Shown piece after piece: positions 7,959 to 16,452 of a stretch of 57,200 bases of DNA. Origin of the DNA: Actinomycetota bacterium (GTDB lineage Bacteria; Actinomycetota; Acidimicrobiia; Acidimicrobiales; Aldehydirespiratoraceae). The stretch lies in assembly GCA_029979265.1 (NCBI GenBank), contig JAPOHW010000007.1, positions 1 to 57,200 of the forward strand, written 5' to 3'. The position numbers and the translations under genes were made by a program. The stretch's first letter is position 1. Each line of letters begins with the position of its first letter. Under the pieces are notes generated by a model. The model did not search any database. It saw nothing but the letters and a program-made list of their open reading frames with translations, and was not told where the DNA came from.

Positions 7959-8912
7959 GTGGACTCCACCCCGCCACTCAACCCAGCCCAGGAAGAGGTA
8001 CTCGCACAGCTGGGCGCGCCTCGTGAGCAACGCCCCCGCTTCGACGCTGCGCTGCGTCATCAACTGCGGCGTGAACTCGACGACGCACTCGAGCCGATGC
8101 TTGCCGATCTCCCAGCCGACGAGACGATGTTCGTGTCGAAGCACCTCCTCGGCCGCATCATGGGGTGTGAGAAGCGATTCCTTGCCGAAGACGACGACCA
8201 GTTCGCCTGGTCGGTCCCGCTCGCCCGTGGCACCATCGCCCACAAAGCGATCGAGCTGTCGATCCACTGGCGCCGAGAGCCCGATCCACTCGTCCTCGTC
8301 GACGAGTCGATCGCCCGACTCTCCGAAGGCATCGACGGCCTCGCCGACTGGCTTCAGGGCTGCACCGAGGTCGAGCGGGCCGAACTTCGGGCCGAAGCCA
8401 ACGACCGGGTCGTCAAGTTCCTCGAATGCTGGCCGCCGCTCAAAGCCCAGTGGCGACCGGTCACCGAAAGCCGGCTTCGCCTCGAGTTGCACGACCGGTT
8501 CGTGCTCAGCGGCAAGGTCGACCTTGCCCTCGGTCAGGCCGAAGGCGACCTCGCCGGCAAGGTGCTCGTCGACCTCAAGACCGGTGGCTTCTCGCCCCAA
8601 CACCTCGACGATCTGCGCTTCTACGCCCTGATCGAAGCGATCCGGCTCGGTACGCCACCACGGCTGCTGGCCACCTACTACCTCGACCAGGGGCGATTCC
8701 TCCCCGAACCCGTCACCGAAGAGCTGCTCTACTCGGCTGTTGCCCGCGTGGTCGACGGCATCGAACGCGTGCTCGACACCCGCAAACGCAGCCGAGAACC
8801 ACGGACCTCACCGGGTCCGGCGTGTCGATGGTGTGTTGCGCTCCCCGACTGTGACGCCGGTCGCCGCCACCTCGACGACGGTGACGAGACCGGTCTTGGT
8901 GACGGTTGGTGA
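7959..8912 (+). CDS. Fe-S PD-(D/E)XK nuclease, RecB/Cas4-like
   Basis: A 317-aa predicted nuclease of the RecB/AddB/Cas4 superfamily. ARGTIAHKAIEL gives the His motif, SGKVDLALG gives the Asp, and VLVDLKTG gives the D-x-K catalytic core. One Cys in MGCEKRF (~residue 70) and C-x2-C-x5-C in CRWCVALPDC (~289-298) match the four-Cys [4Fe-4S] arrangement of AddB, Cas4 and Dna2. There is no helicase domain and no Cas gene nearby. It probably trims DNA ends in repair, like the standalone RecB-like proteins of mycobacteria. GTG 7959 is chosen; GTG 7941 is possible. Confidence 0.82.
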   Translation: MDSTPPLNPAQEEVLAQLGAPREQRPRFDAALRHQLRRELDDALEPMLADLPADETMFVSKHLLGRIMGCEKRFLAEDDDQFAWSVPLARGTIAHKAIELSIHWRREPDPLVLVDESIARLSEGIDGLADWLQGCTEVERAELRAEANDRVVKFLECWPPLKAQWRPVTESRLRLELHDRFVLSGKVDLALGQAEGDLAGKVLVDLKTGGFSPQHLDDLRFYALIEAIRLGTPPRLLATYYLDQGRFLPEPVTEELLYSAVARVVDGIERVLDTRKRSREPRTSPGPACRWCVALPDCDAGRRHLDDGDETGLGDGW

Positions 8913-8972
8913 CCTCGCGAAAAGACGGCTGGTGACCCTTCGACGAACCGCGTCGTCACACCGCCCGACGCG

Positions 8973-10274
8973 TCACGAGCGGTAGCTCGAGGGCGGGGCT
9001 GGCGTGGAAGGGTGCACCTCTGCGGCGGCTGACGGCTCGTAGATGCCAACCTCGTCGTCGAGGCCCGACAGCCGGCCACCGATCGTCAACGCCATGCCGA
9101 TCGAGATGAACATGCCCCCGGCGACCGCATAGGCAAACCGGGGATCGGTTGCGTCGATGAGGCGGCCGAGCAGCAACTGACCGACCGGGTTGGTAGCCGT
9201 CATCATCGTGATGTACACGGCCAAGACCTTGGCCCGAATCGTCTCGTCGACCTGGAGCTGGATCGCCGTGTTGAGGGTGCTCGCCGACGTGAGATGAGCG
9301 GATCCCATCATGAACCCGCCGACGAGCACGACCGCGAACACCGGTGAGAACGCGATGACGAGTGAGCCTGCCGCGTAGAGCAGGAAGGCAAAGGACTGGA
9401 TCTGCGACCGCTTGAAGCGTGTGGCCGCACCGGCGATGAACGGCGACGACAACACGGCACCGAGCCCGACGAACGACAGGAAGTAGCCGAACCCGCGCTC
9501 ACCCTGATCGAAGACGTCCTCGGCCACCGTGACCGACAACATCTGCATCGACATGCCGAAGAACCCGATCATGGTGACCGCCAACAGCGCAGTGCGGATA
9601 CCTCGGTGCGCGAACGCGTACGTGGCCGCTGCAACGAAGTCGCGAATCGGGCGCATCGGAACCAACCGCCGAGCAGGCTCGACATCGAAGCGCATCAGGG
9701 CAAGACCGGTGAGCACCGCCCCGTACGACACAGCGTTCACGACGAACGCCACACCCGGCCCCCACACGGCCACCACCGCTCCACCGAGAGCCGGGCCAAC
9801 CATGCGCGACGCATTGAACTGTGCCGAGTTCAGGGTGATACCGGACAGCATCTGCTCTCGGGGAACGAGATCGGCGACGATCGCCTGCCAGGCCGGCAGG
9901 TTGAGCCCGGCGCTCACCCCCACGACGACCGACATCGCCACGTATGCAGCCGCCGATCGCACCCCACCGAACCACAGCACCGCCATCCCGATCGCCGGCA
10001 ACGACTGCAACAGTTGTGTCACGAGAAGCACCTTGCGTCGCTGATAGCGATCGGCGATCGCCCCACCCCACGGTCCCATCAGCGCCATCGGCATGATCTG
10101 GGCGAATCCGCCGAGCCCGACCCACGCCGCGCTGCCGGTGAGATCGAACACGACGATCGGAACCGCCACCGTCTGAAACCAGCGACCGATGTTGGAGATC
10201 AATCCACCGAACCAGAACAGGCGATAGTTCCGTATGCGAAAGACCTCGAGGGCCGTACGGAAGGAGCCGCTCAC
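8973..10274 (-). CDS. MFS transporter, DHA3/MFS_3-like
   Basis: A 433-aa membrane protein with about 12 hydrophobic segments. FRIRNYRLFWFGGLISNIG at the N-terminus and GAIADRYQRRKVLL (MFS motif A between helices 2 and 3) are typical of MFS_3/enterobactin-exporter-like proteins. These are usually exporters of siderophores, drugs or other small molecules. Its GTG overlaps the stop of the dioxygenase gene (GTGA), so the two are coupled and the dioxygenase product could be a substrate. That link is inference. Confidence 0.85.
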   Translation of the reverse strand: MSGSFRTALEVFRIRNYRLFWFGGLISNIGRWFQTVAVPIVVFDLTGSAAWVGLGGFAQIMPMALMGPWGGAIADRYQRRKVLLVTQLLQSLPAIGMAVLWFGGVRSAAAYVAMSVVVGVSAGLNLPAWQAIVADLVPREQMLSGITLNSAQFNASRMVGPALGGAVVAVWGPGVAFVVNAVSYGAVLTGLALMRFDVEPARRLVPMRPIRDFVAAATYAFAHRGIRTALLAVTMIGFFGMSMQMLSVTVAEDVFDQGERGFGYFLSFVGLGAVLSSPFIAGAATRFKRSQIQSFAFLLYAAGSLVIAFSPVFAVVLVGGFMMGSAHLTSASTLNTAIQLQVDETIRAKVLAVYITMMTATNPVGQLLLGRLIDATDPRFAYAVAGGMFISIGMALTIGGRLSGLDDEVGIYEPSAAAEVHPSTPAPPSSYRS

Positions 10275-11077
10275 GGAGCGCCGATGAGGTACGGGAACCA
10301 GTCGGGACGGAGCCGATCGCCGTCACGCATGCCATGGTCGGGAAACGGCGGCGAGGTGGGACCGGGTCGCGACACGTAGTGGGCATCATCGCCCACCAGT
10401 CGAAGCGAGAACGCCCGGCGCCGTGCTCGACCAGGATTGCCCCGGGCGCCGTGGCAGACCCCGAAGTGAAAGGCGACCGCATCACCCGGCTCGAGGTCCC
10501 ACTCGAGCACCTCGTAGCGGCCGGGCTCGGCGTCCGGGTCAGGCACCGGGAGATAGTCGTCGGTTTGGGGGTAGAAGTCGTCGCCGGCCAGCCAGCGCAC
10601 CGGTACCACGTCTCGTTCCCAGCGATGCGACCCGGCGATGATCCGCAACGTCGTGTCGGTCGACACCGGATCGAGGGGGATCCAGAAGCTGACGGTCTGC
10701 GACCCGTCGACGAAGTAGTAGGGCCGATCGGAATGCCACGGTGTGGGCGTCGGCGTCTCGGGTTCCTTGACCAGCACGTGATCGTGGAACAGCTGCACCG
10801 CCTCCGTCTGCATCAGCGCGGCAGCAAGCGCAGCCGCAGCCGACTCGAACGCAAACCGCTCGAACCCGGGGATCCGATGCCAATTGCAGTAGTCGTCCCA
10901 GAAACGGCCCCGCTCCCCCGCCGCAACGTTCTCGGCGAAATACGGGCCGGGTGCAGTCTCGTTGCATGCCACCCCGTCGGCCAGGGTCTCGACCCACTCG
11001 TCGAACACCCCACGCAGACACACCGCACCATCGCGCTCGAATGCAGCAATGGTGTCGGCGTCGACCACGGACGGCAT
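10271..11077 (-). CDS. Phytanoyl-CoA dioxygenase-like (PhyH) enzyme
   Basis: A 268-aa Fe(II)/2-oxoglutarate oxygenase of the PhyH family. WHSDRPYYF contains the H-x-D iron ligands (about H115 and D117), HFGVCHGARG holds the distal His (~209), and the following Arg-rich strand (RRRAFSLRLVGDD) provides the 2-oxoglutarate Arg. It would hydroxylate an unknown small molecule. The start is ATG 11077, 6 nt after a TACGGT hexamer. It is coupled to the MFS gene downstream and divergent from an enoyl-CoA hydratase. Confidence 0.85.
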   Translation of the reverse strand: MPSVVDADTIAAFERDGAVCLRGVFDEWVETLADGVACNETAPGPYFAENVAAGERGRFWDDYCNWHRIPGFERFAFESAAAALAAALMQTEAVQLFHDHVLVKEPETPTPTPWHSDRPYYFVDGSQTVSFWIPLDPVSTDTTLRIIAGSHRWERDVVPVRWLAGDDFYPQTDDYLPVPDPDAEPGRYEVLEWDLEPGDAVAFHFGVCHGARGNPGRARRRAFSLRLVGDDAHYVSRPGPTSPPFPDHGMRDGDRLRPDWFPYLIGAP

Positions 11078-11083
11078 GGTGTC

Positions 11084-11089
11084 ACCGTA
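11084..11089 (-). promoter_or_regulatory. -10 hexamer TACGGT, leaderless type
   Basis: TACGGT (minus strand) ends 6 nt before ATG 11077 of the PhyH-like gene. No Shine-Dalgarno sequence is present. Confidence 0.45.
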
Positions 11090-11141
11090 CCGAGGGCCGG
11101 TCGTCTCGCCTGCATCCGACGCGAGATGCCACACTCGCGCC

Positions 11142-11903
11142 ATGAGTCTCATCACGACCGAGGTGCGCGACCGCGTCGGCATCCTCACGCTCAACGACCC
11201 CGACCGCCGCAACGCCATCTCGCTGGCCATGAACAACGAGATCGGCCCGGTGCTCGACGACTGGGAGAACAACGACGACATCGGGGCTCTGGTGATCACC
11301 GGCGCCGGAAAGGGGTTTTGTGCCGGAGCCGATCTCGACGAGCTCATGGCAGGCAGCAACGCCGAGGAGATGAACGCGATCTACGACGGGTTCCTGCGCA
11401 TCGCGCACAGCCCCCTGCCGACGGTGGGTGCGGTCAACGGTGCCGCCGTCGGGGCCGGCATGAACATGGTGTTGGCCTGCGACATCGTCGTGGCCGCTCG
11501 AGAGCGGGCCAGGTTCGAGTCGCGTTTCCTGCAGATCGGGATCCATCCCGGCGGTGGTCACACCTGGCGGCTCCGCCAGATCACCGGCCGTTCCACCACG
11601 ATGGCAATGGTGCTGTTCAACCAGCTGCTCGATGCCGAACAGGCCGTGCAGGTGGGTCTCGCCTGGCAGGTCGCCGAGGACGCCGAGCTCGTCGACGACG
11701 CAGTTGCGCTCGCCGCGATCGCCGCCGGCCAGGACAAGGAACTCAACGCCCGAACCAAAGCCACCATCCTCACCCTCGACACGGTCTCGGAATCGATGGA
11801 GGCGGTCGACTTCGAAGTCCATCCTCAGCTGTGGTCGATGCAGCAACCGCCGTTTCGCGAGTTGGTCGCCCGACTGCAGCAGAACATCTCGAGCAAGCCC
11901 TGA
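11142..11903 (+). CDS. Enoyl-CoA hydratase/isomerase family protein
   Basis: A 253-aa crotonase. ILTLNDPDRRNAIS is the N-terminal signature, GKGFCAGADLDEL forms the CoA-binding/oxyanion loop, and VNGAAVGAGMNMVLACD provides the second oxyanion segment. The catalytic Glu position of true hydratases appears to be replaced near ESRFLQIGIHPGGG, so isomerase or other crotonase chemistry is possible. ATG 11142 marks the start. The next gene begins 2 nt after the stop, so the two probably form an operon. Confidence 0.85.
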   Translation: MSLITTEVRDRVGILTLNDPDRRNAISLAMNNEIGPVLDDWENNDDIGALVITGAGKGFCAGADLDELMAGSNAEEMNAIYDGFLRIAHSPLPTVGAVNGAAVGAGMNMVLACDIVVAARERARFESRFLQIGIHPGGGHTWRLRQITGRSTTMAMVLFNQLLDAEQAVQVGLAWQVAEDAELVDDAVALAAIAAGQDKELNARTKATILTLDTVSESMEAVDFEVHPQLWSMQQPPFRELVARLQQNISSKP

Positions 11904-11905
11904 CG

Positions 11906-13543
11906 ATGACGGTCTCGTGGGAGCCGCCCGGCCCGGGATCGTGGGAACTCGATCGCTCGCACTGGGACTCGGCCATGACACCGATCGGCTACCAGATCCT
12001 GCGCTGCGGTCTCGAAACCGCCTACCACGACGGCTTCGCCCAGTTCGGTGTGCCCGCCGACGGCATCGAGGTACGCAACGTCAACGGCTTTGCGTACTCG
12101 CGGATCCGTCCCCTCTTCGGCGCCGACAGACCGGCATCCAACCCCCCTCCTGACTGGGTGATCAAGCTCGCCGGGCGCCTCCACCCCGAGATGCGCCGCC
12201 GAGAGAAACGGGCTGCCGCCCGGCTCGCCGACCCAGGGTTTCGCCTGTCGCTCGAGACATGGGTCAACACGACCCGACCGGAGGCCGAAGCCCAGAATCG
12301 TCGATTTCAGTCGGTCGACCTGCCGACGCTGACCGACGACGAACTCGGCGACCACACCGAGGCGCTCTTCACATACGTCTGCGAATCATCGGTGCTGCAT
12401 CACCGACTTCACATGGACGACCTCGGCCCGCTCGGGCTCTACGTCGTCTTCTGCCGCAACCACGGCATCGAACCGGCTGCGGCACTGGCAGCGCTGGCCG
12501 GAGCCTCGCCGTCGACGACTGAGCCGAGACGCGCCCTCGCCGCGATCCGAGCCGAGCTGGAGGCAACCGGAGTGGAACCGCGCACCCTCGGCGACGTGCG
12601 GGCCGCGTCACCACGGGCAGGGGCGCTCGTCGACGAGTACCTCGACCGGCACGGCTGCGTGCTGTTCAGTGGCTACGACATGGATTCGCCGACCCTCGGC
12701 GAACGCCCCGAGGTGATCCTCGCCTCGATCCTGACCGCCGCCGAGCCGACCCCCGACACCAGCGCCGCCACGGTTGCGGCAGCGCTGCGAGCCACGATCG
12801 ACGCTGATGATCGCACCGAATTCGACCGAGTCCTGACCGATGCATGTGACGCGATGGATCTGCGCGACGACAACGGACCGATGACGATCGAGTGGCCCGG
12901 CGGGCTTCTGCGTCTGGCGCTCGTCGAGGTCGGCCGACGCCTCGCTGACCGAGGCGCCGCTGCCGACGCCTCGCACGTGTTCGAACTCGAACCGGAGGAG
13001 ATCCGGCCGCTCCTCACCGTCGGAGCGGGGCCGGATGCGGCGGTACTCGCCGAGCGAGCGGCGACACGAGAGTCTCAGCGACGGCTCGACCCACCCCCCT
13101 ACCTCGGCGACGACCCCGAGGAGCCGCCGTTGCATCTCCTCCCGCCGGCGATGGCGCAGGCGATGGACATGGTCACGACCGTCATCGCCACCGTCTTCGG
13201 TTCCCGAGCCGACGACGCCCCACCGCTGAGCGGTTCCGGTATCGGTACCGAATCCTACGTCGGCATCGCTCGGGTGGCAGACACAGCCGAAGAAGCCATT
13301 GCGTCGATGCAACCCGGCGATGTGCTCGTCACCCGGGCCACCTCACCGGCGTTCAACCTGGTGCTCGGCATCGCCGGTGGTCTCGTGACCGTCCATGGCG
13401 GACCGATGTCGCACGCTGCCGTGCTGTCGCGAGAGTTGGGGTTGCCAGCCGTGATCGGGGTCGAGGACTGTCTCGACCACATCCGAACCGGCGATCGCAT
13501 CGACGTCGACCCGTCACGTGGTGTCGTCACCGTGCTCACGTGA
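11906..13543 (+). CDS. Protein with PEP-utilising (phosphohistidine) mobile domain
   Basis: A 545-aa protein whose last ~85 residues are the swivelling phosphohistidine domain of PEP synthase, PPDK and rifampicin phosphotransferase. GGPMSHAAVLSRELGLPAV contains the phosphorylated His (about H503) in T/S-H-A context, preceded by GDVLVTRATSP. The first ~450 residues are helical and Glu/Arg-rich and show no ATP-grasp nucleotide-binding motif or PEP-binding barrel. It would therefore need a partner to be phosphorylated, or it performs another reaction. It is directly coupled to an enoyl-CoA hydratase. Its 3' end overlaps the convergent VOC gene by 30 bp. Confidence 0.72.
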   Translation: MTVSWEPPGPGSWELDRSHWDSAMTPIGYQILRCGLETAYHDGFAQFGVPADGIEVRNVNGFAYSRIRPLFGADRPASNPPPDWVIKLAGRLHPEMRRREKRAAARLADPGFRLSLETWVNTTRPEAEAQNRRFQSVDLPTLTDDELGDHTEALFTYVCESSVLHHRLHMDDLGPLGLYVVFCRNHGIEPAAALAALAGASPSTTEPRRALAAIRAELEATGVEPRTLGDVRAASPRAGALVDEYLDRHGCVLFSGYDMDSPTLGERPEVILASILTAAEPTPDTSAATVAAALRATIDADDRTEFDRVLTDACDAMDLRDDNGPMTIEWPGGLLRLALVEVGRRLADRGAAADASHVFELEPEEIRPLLTVGAGPDAAVLAERAATRESQRRLDPPPYLGDDPEEPPLHLLPPAMAQAMDMVTTVIATVFGSRADDAPPLSGSGIGTESYVGIARVADTAEEAIASMQPGDVLVTRATSPAFNLVLGIAGGLVTVHGGPMSHAAVLSRELGLPAVIGVEDCLDHIRTGDRIDVDPSRGVVTVLT

Positions 13544-14224
13544 TGGCACCGGCGGGTCGGTGACGCTCAGCCGGTCCCAGACAAACTCGTCGGACGATGC
13601 CATCACCTGGGCATAGCGGGGCCCACCCTTTTCGGCGCGAACATTGCCGGGGAACGGCCCGGCAGGCTGCGGCACCGGCTCGGCGGGTCGATCGAACGAC
13701 GCCGGTTCCTTCAAGGCCTCGAGTTCGACGGCGTCGATGCCACACAGCTCCACGACCTCCGGATCGATCCAGGCCCGCTCGTCGATCGCCTCGCCACAGG
13801 TGACCTCGAGGTTGAGACCCTCGGGTCCTTCGAAATAGATCGATTGACAGAACCCGTGATCGAGTGGACCGAGCACCTGCACGCCTTTGCTGCGGATGCG
13901 GTCGCGCATCGCGAGCAGCTCGTCGAACGAGTCGACGTGAAACGCCACGTGTTGCATCGTGCCACCCCTGACCCCGCCTCCGGCACCGTCGGCATGACTG
14001 ACCCCGAACTCGACCTCTGCGGCGTTGTCGGGGTGCTGCACGAACGCCACATAGCTGTCGCCGGCAAGTTCGACGAAGCCGTGGAACGTGTTGTCGACCC
14101 CGTGCATCCAGTACAGGGCCTTCAACGGCAGCCCGAGCACGTCGCACCAGAAGGTGAGCTGCGCTTTCATGTCAGCGGTCGACAACGCCAGATGGTTGAC
14201 TCCGCGGGGGTGCAGCGTGGTCAT
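13514..14224 (-). CDS. VOC-family (glyoxalase/dioxygenase-like) metalloenzyme
   Basis: A 236-aa protein with a vicinal oxygen chelate fold in residues ~6-145. GVNHLALSTADMKAQLTFWC supplies the first metal His, MQHVAFHVDSFDEL the second, and IYFEGPEGLNLEVT the Glu ligand, the layout of type I extradiol-like or glyoxalase-like enzymes. Residues ~150-236 are a linker-like tail. The start lies 1 nt after the sulfatase stop (TGACATG), so the two are cotranscribed. Substrate unknown; possibly an aromatic released by the sulfatase. Confidence 0.78.
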   Translation of the reverse strand: MTTLHPRGVNHLALSTADMKAQLTFWCDVLGLPLKALYWMHGVDNTFHGFVELAGDSYVAFVQHPDNAAEVEFGVSHADGAGGGVRGGTMQHVAFHVDSFDELLAMRDRIRSKGVQVLGPLDHGFCQSIYFEGPEGLNLEVTCGEAIDERAWIDPEVVELCGIDAVELEALKEPASFDRPAEPVPQPAGPFPGNVRAEKGGPRYAQVMASSDEFVWDRLSVTDPPVPSREHGDDTT

Positions 14225-14225
14225 G

Positions 14226-15797
14226 TCAGTTCCCTTCGGCCTCGACGAGCGGGGCGTGCCGCGATTTCTCGGTATGGGCGATCAGTGCATCGGTGAGCGC
14301 CTCGACGTGCTCGGCTCGAAGGGCCGGATCGCTCGCCGACAGGTTTGTTCGTTCGTCGTCGTCGGAGTGCAGTTCGTAGAGCCCGTCTTCGCCGGTGTTG
14401 TAGCGGGTGTAGCGATGGGTCGTTGTGATCAGCGTGCGGATCGACGTGGCGAACGACACCCGATCGACCGGCGCGTCGACATCGTCCTCGATCAGCACGC
14501 TGTCGCGCACCGCTGCGTGGTTGTCGTCGAGGAGTGGGACCAGGCTGTGCCCCTGGATCCCGTGGTAGCCGTCGAGGTCGGCCAGCTCGAGCAGGGTCGG
14601 TCCGAGGTCGATGCTGCTGGCGAGGGACGCAGTCCGACCCGGGTTGCGACGGGGGTCGACGACGACCATCGGGACCTGCAAGGTGCCGCGGTAGTGCATG
14701 AACCCCTTCAACAGCAGTCCGTGGTCCCCCATCATGTCGCCGTGATCGGAGGTGAAGACCACGATCGTGTCGTCGGTCTGCCCGAGCCGTTCGACCGCCG
14801 CAAGGATCTGACCGACCCGGTCGTCGATCATCTCGATCGCCCCGTAGTTCGCAGCGATGGCCGCTCGGGTGACATCCGGACTGGTGGCACCCGTCATCGC
14901 CACCCAGTTCCGCATCTTGTGCACCGTCCGGCGCTGGAAGGCCTTGAGATAGTCGGGGGCGCCGTCCATCGGATCATCGAAGGTCGCAGGCAGTTCCATG
15001 TCGGCAGGGTCGTGGCGTTCGAACCACTGCCCCGGTGGGGTGAACGGGTGATGCGGATCGGGAAACGACGCCCACGCAACCCACGGTGATCCCTCCGCCG
15101 ACGCCTCCTCGATGAAGTCGATCGTCCGATCGGCGACGAACGACGTCGAGTGATGTTCCTCGTCGTAGGGCGGGTCGTAGATCTGCCACCAGACATCACC
15201 ACCCCGGCGCATCGGATTGTCGGCGGTCTGAGGGACCCGCAGGTGGCGAGGATCGGCTCCCCGCTCGACCGCCCATCGGTAGTGATGACCCGACACCCGA
15301 GCACCATGGTCGATCGACAACTCGACCCGGTCGAACCCGTAGAAGTCGTCGGGCGCCTCGGGAAGGTCATCCCAGTACCGCTCGTCGTTCTCGTAGTGGT
15401 CCCAGCCCACCGGATAGGGCGAGATGATCGATCCGGCCTGGCTCGTCGGCATCATCGAATTGCGGCTCATGCCGTGCTGGAGATGCGACTTGCCCAGCAG
15501 CGCCGTGCGGTACCCCGCTGCTCGGAAGCTTCGCACATGCGTGTTGGCGCTGAGCTCGAGCGACCGGTCGTTGAAGATCACCCCATGGTTGCTCGGCATC
15601 CGTCCCGTCATGATCGTGCAGCGGTTCGGCATACAGACCGGGTTGCTCACCCACGCCGACTCGAACACCGTTCCTCGAGCCGCAAGCGAATCGAGGTTCG
15701 GGGTGCGGACCACATCGTTGCCCATGAAGCCCGTGTGGTCGGCCCGCTGCTGGTCCGTGATCAGAAACAGCACATTCGGACGACGCGACCGGGCCAT
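14226..15797 (-). CDS. Sulfatase, formylglycine (Cys) type
   Basis: A 523-aa arylsulfatase-fold hydrolase. RRPNVLFLITDQQRADH holds the first metal ligands (D15). NPVCMPNRCTIMTG has C-x-P-x-R with C55, which a formylglycine-generating enzyme would convert to the catalytic aldehyde. VVFTSDHGDMMGDHG provides the other metal ligands. No signal peptide is seen, so it is probably cytoplasmic. It would desulfate an organic sulfate ester, choline sulfate-like or aromatic. ATG 15797 is the start at which the conserved fold begins. It is followed by the VOC gene. Confidence 0.88.
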   Translation of the reverse strand: MARSRRPNVLFLITDQQRADHTGFMGNDVVRTPNLDSLAARGTVFESAWVSNPVCMPNRCTIMTGRMPSNHGVIFNDRSLELSANTHVRSFRAAGYRTALLGKSHLQHGMSRNSMMPTSQAGSIISPYPVGWDHYENDERYWDDLPEAPDDFYGFDRVELSIDHGARVSGHHYRWAVERGADPRHLRVPQTADNPMRRGGDVWWQIYDPPYDEEHHSTSFVADRTIDFIEEASAEGSPWVAWASFPDPHHPFTPPGQWFERHDPADMELPATFDDPMDGAPDYLKAFQRRTVHKMRNWVAMTGATSPDVTRAAIAANYGAIEMIDDRVGQILAAVERLGQTDDTIVVFTSDHGDMMGDHGLLLKGFMHYRGTLQVPMVVVDPRRNPGRTASLASSIDLGPTLLELADLDGYHGIQGHSLVPLLDDNHAAVRDSVLIEDDVDAPVDRVSFATSIRTLITTTHRYTRYNTGEDGLYELHSDDDERTNLSASDPALRAEHVEALTDALIAHTEKSRHAPLVEAEGN

Positions 15798-15866
15798 GCG
15801 ACCGATTCTGGCATCAGCGTCACCCTCGAACCAGATCGCCGCGCACCAGCCGCCACCCTTCAACGA

Positions 15867-16355
15867 TCACGGGCCAGGCGGCACCGCAGGGTCCGGCTCT
15901 CGAAACAGCAGCACTGCCATCCACACGGCACAGGCGCCACGGATCGTCCACGCCAGGGTCCGGACGAGGTCGGCGCGCATCAGGCGGGCATGGACGTCAG
16001 GGTCGAACCCGTCAGCCAGTTCTCCGTGGGCCGGTGCCGACCAGAAACCACTCACGACGAGCACGACACCCATTGCGACGGCCCCCAGAACCGCGGGGAC
16101 CAGGAACGATCGGTTCTGCGTGGTGATGGCGGCAACCAGGATCATCGCAGCAGCCAGTCCCTCGATGGCCCAGGGGACGGCGAGCAGCGGGCCGATCCGA
16201 TCGACGTGGGCGGCCTGGAACTCGACATAGGTTGCGGCACCGACCTCGGCGAAGAGCGGGTAGTGCACGACATGGATCGTCCAGATCAGGCCGACCATGA
16301 ACCAGGTCGCGACCAGGTGTGTCACGACGACGACGGGCTGCAACGCTCGGGTCAC
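15867..16355 (-). CDS. Conserved four-helix membrane protein
   Basis: A 162-aa protein with four hydrophobic segments (about residues 5-28, 60-80, 85-105 and 135-152). HVVHYPLFAEVG and HVDRIGPLLAVPWAIEG contain His and Arg within or beside the helices. I recognise no family with a known job. It has its own leaderless-type promoter and lies upstream of the sulfatase gene on the same strand with a 69-bp gap. Confidence 0.68.
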   Translation of the reverse strand: MTRALQPVVVVTHLVATWFMVGLIWTIHVVHYPLFAEVGAATYVEFQAAHVDRIGPLLAVPWAIEGLAAAMILVAAITTQNRSFLVPAVLGAVAMGVVLVVSGFWSAPAHGELADGFDPDVHARLMRADLVRTLAWTIRGACAVWMAVLLFREPDPAVPPGP

Positions 16356-16361
16356 GCCCCA

Positions 16362-16367
16362 ACGCTA
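16362..16367 (-). promoter_or_regulatory. -10 hexamer TAGCGT, leaderless type
   Basis: TAGCGT (minus strand) ends 6 nt before GTG 16355 of the membrane-protein gene. Confidence 0.42.
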
Positions 16368-16452
16368 GAGCACGGCAGTCGGCCAGTTGATCGAGCCCCC
16401 TAAGTACGGACATTTGGTTCAGTGGCCAGTGGTTTGCGCCGATACCTCTGTC

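Noticed and set aside
7543..8631. 362-codon Ser/Arg/Pro-rich + strand frame
   Set aside because: Composition is typical of a shifted high-GC frame. It overlaps the conserved small protein and the nuclease, which both have recognisable motifs.
8941..8955. CGACG/CGTCG hairpin between the nuclease and MFS genes
   Set aside because: A 5-bp stem in a CG-rich background is expected by chance.
10334..11905. N-terminal half of a very long + strand frame leading into the phosphohistidine protein
   Set aside because: It runs antisense through the PhyH gene and across the enoyl-CoA hydratase in the wrong frame. The real start is at 11906, just after the hydratase stop.
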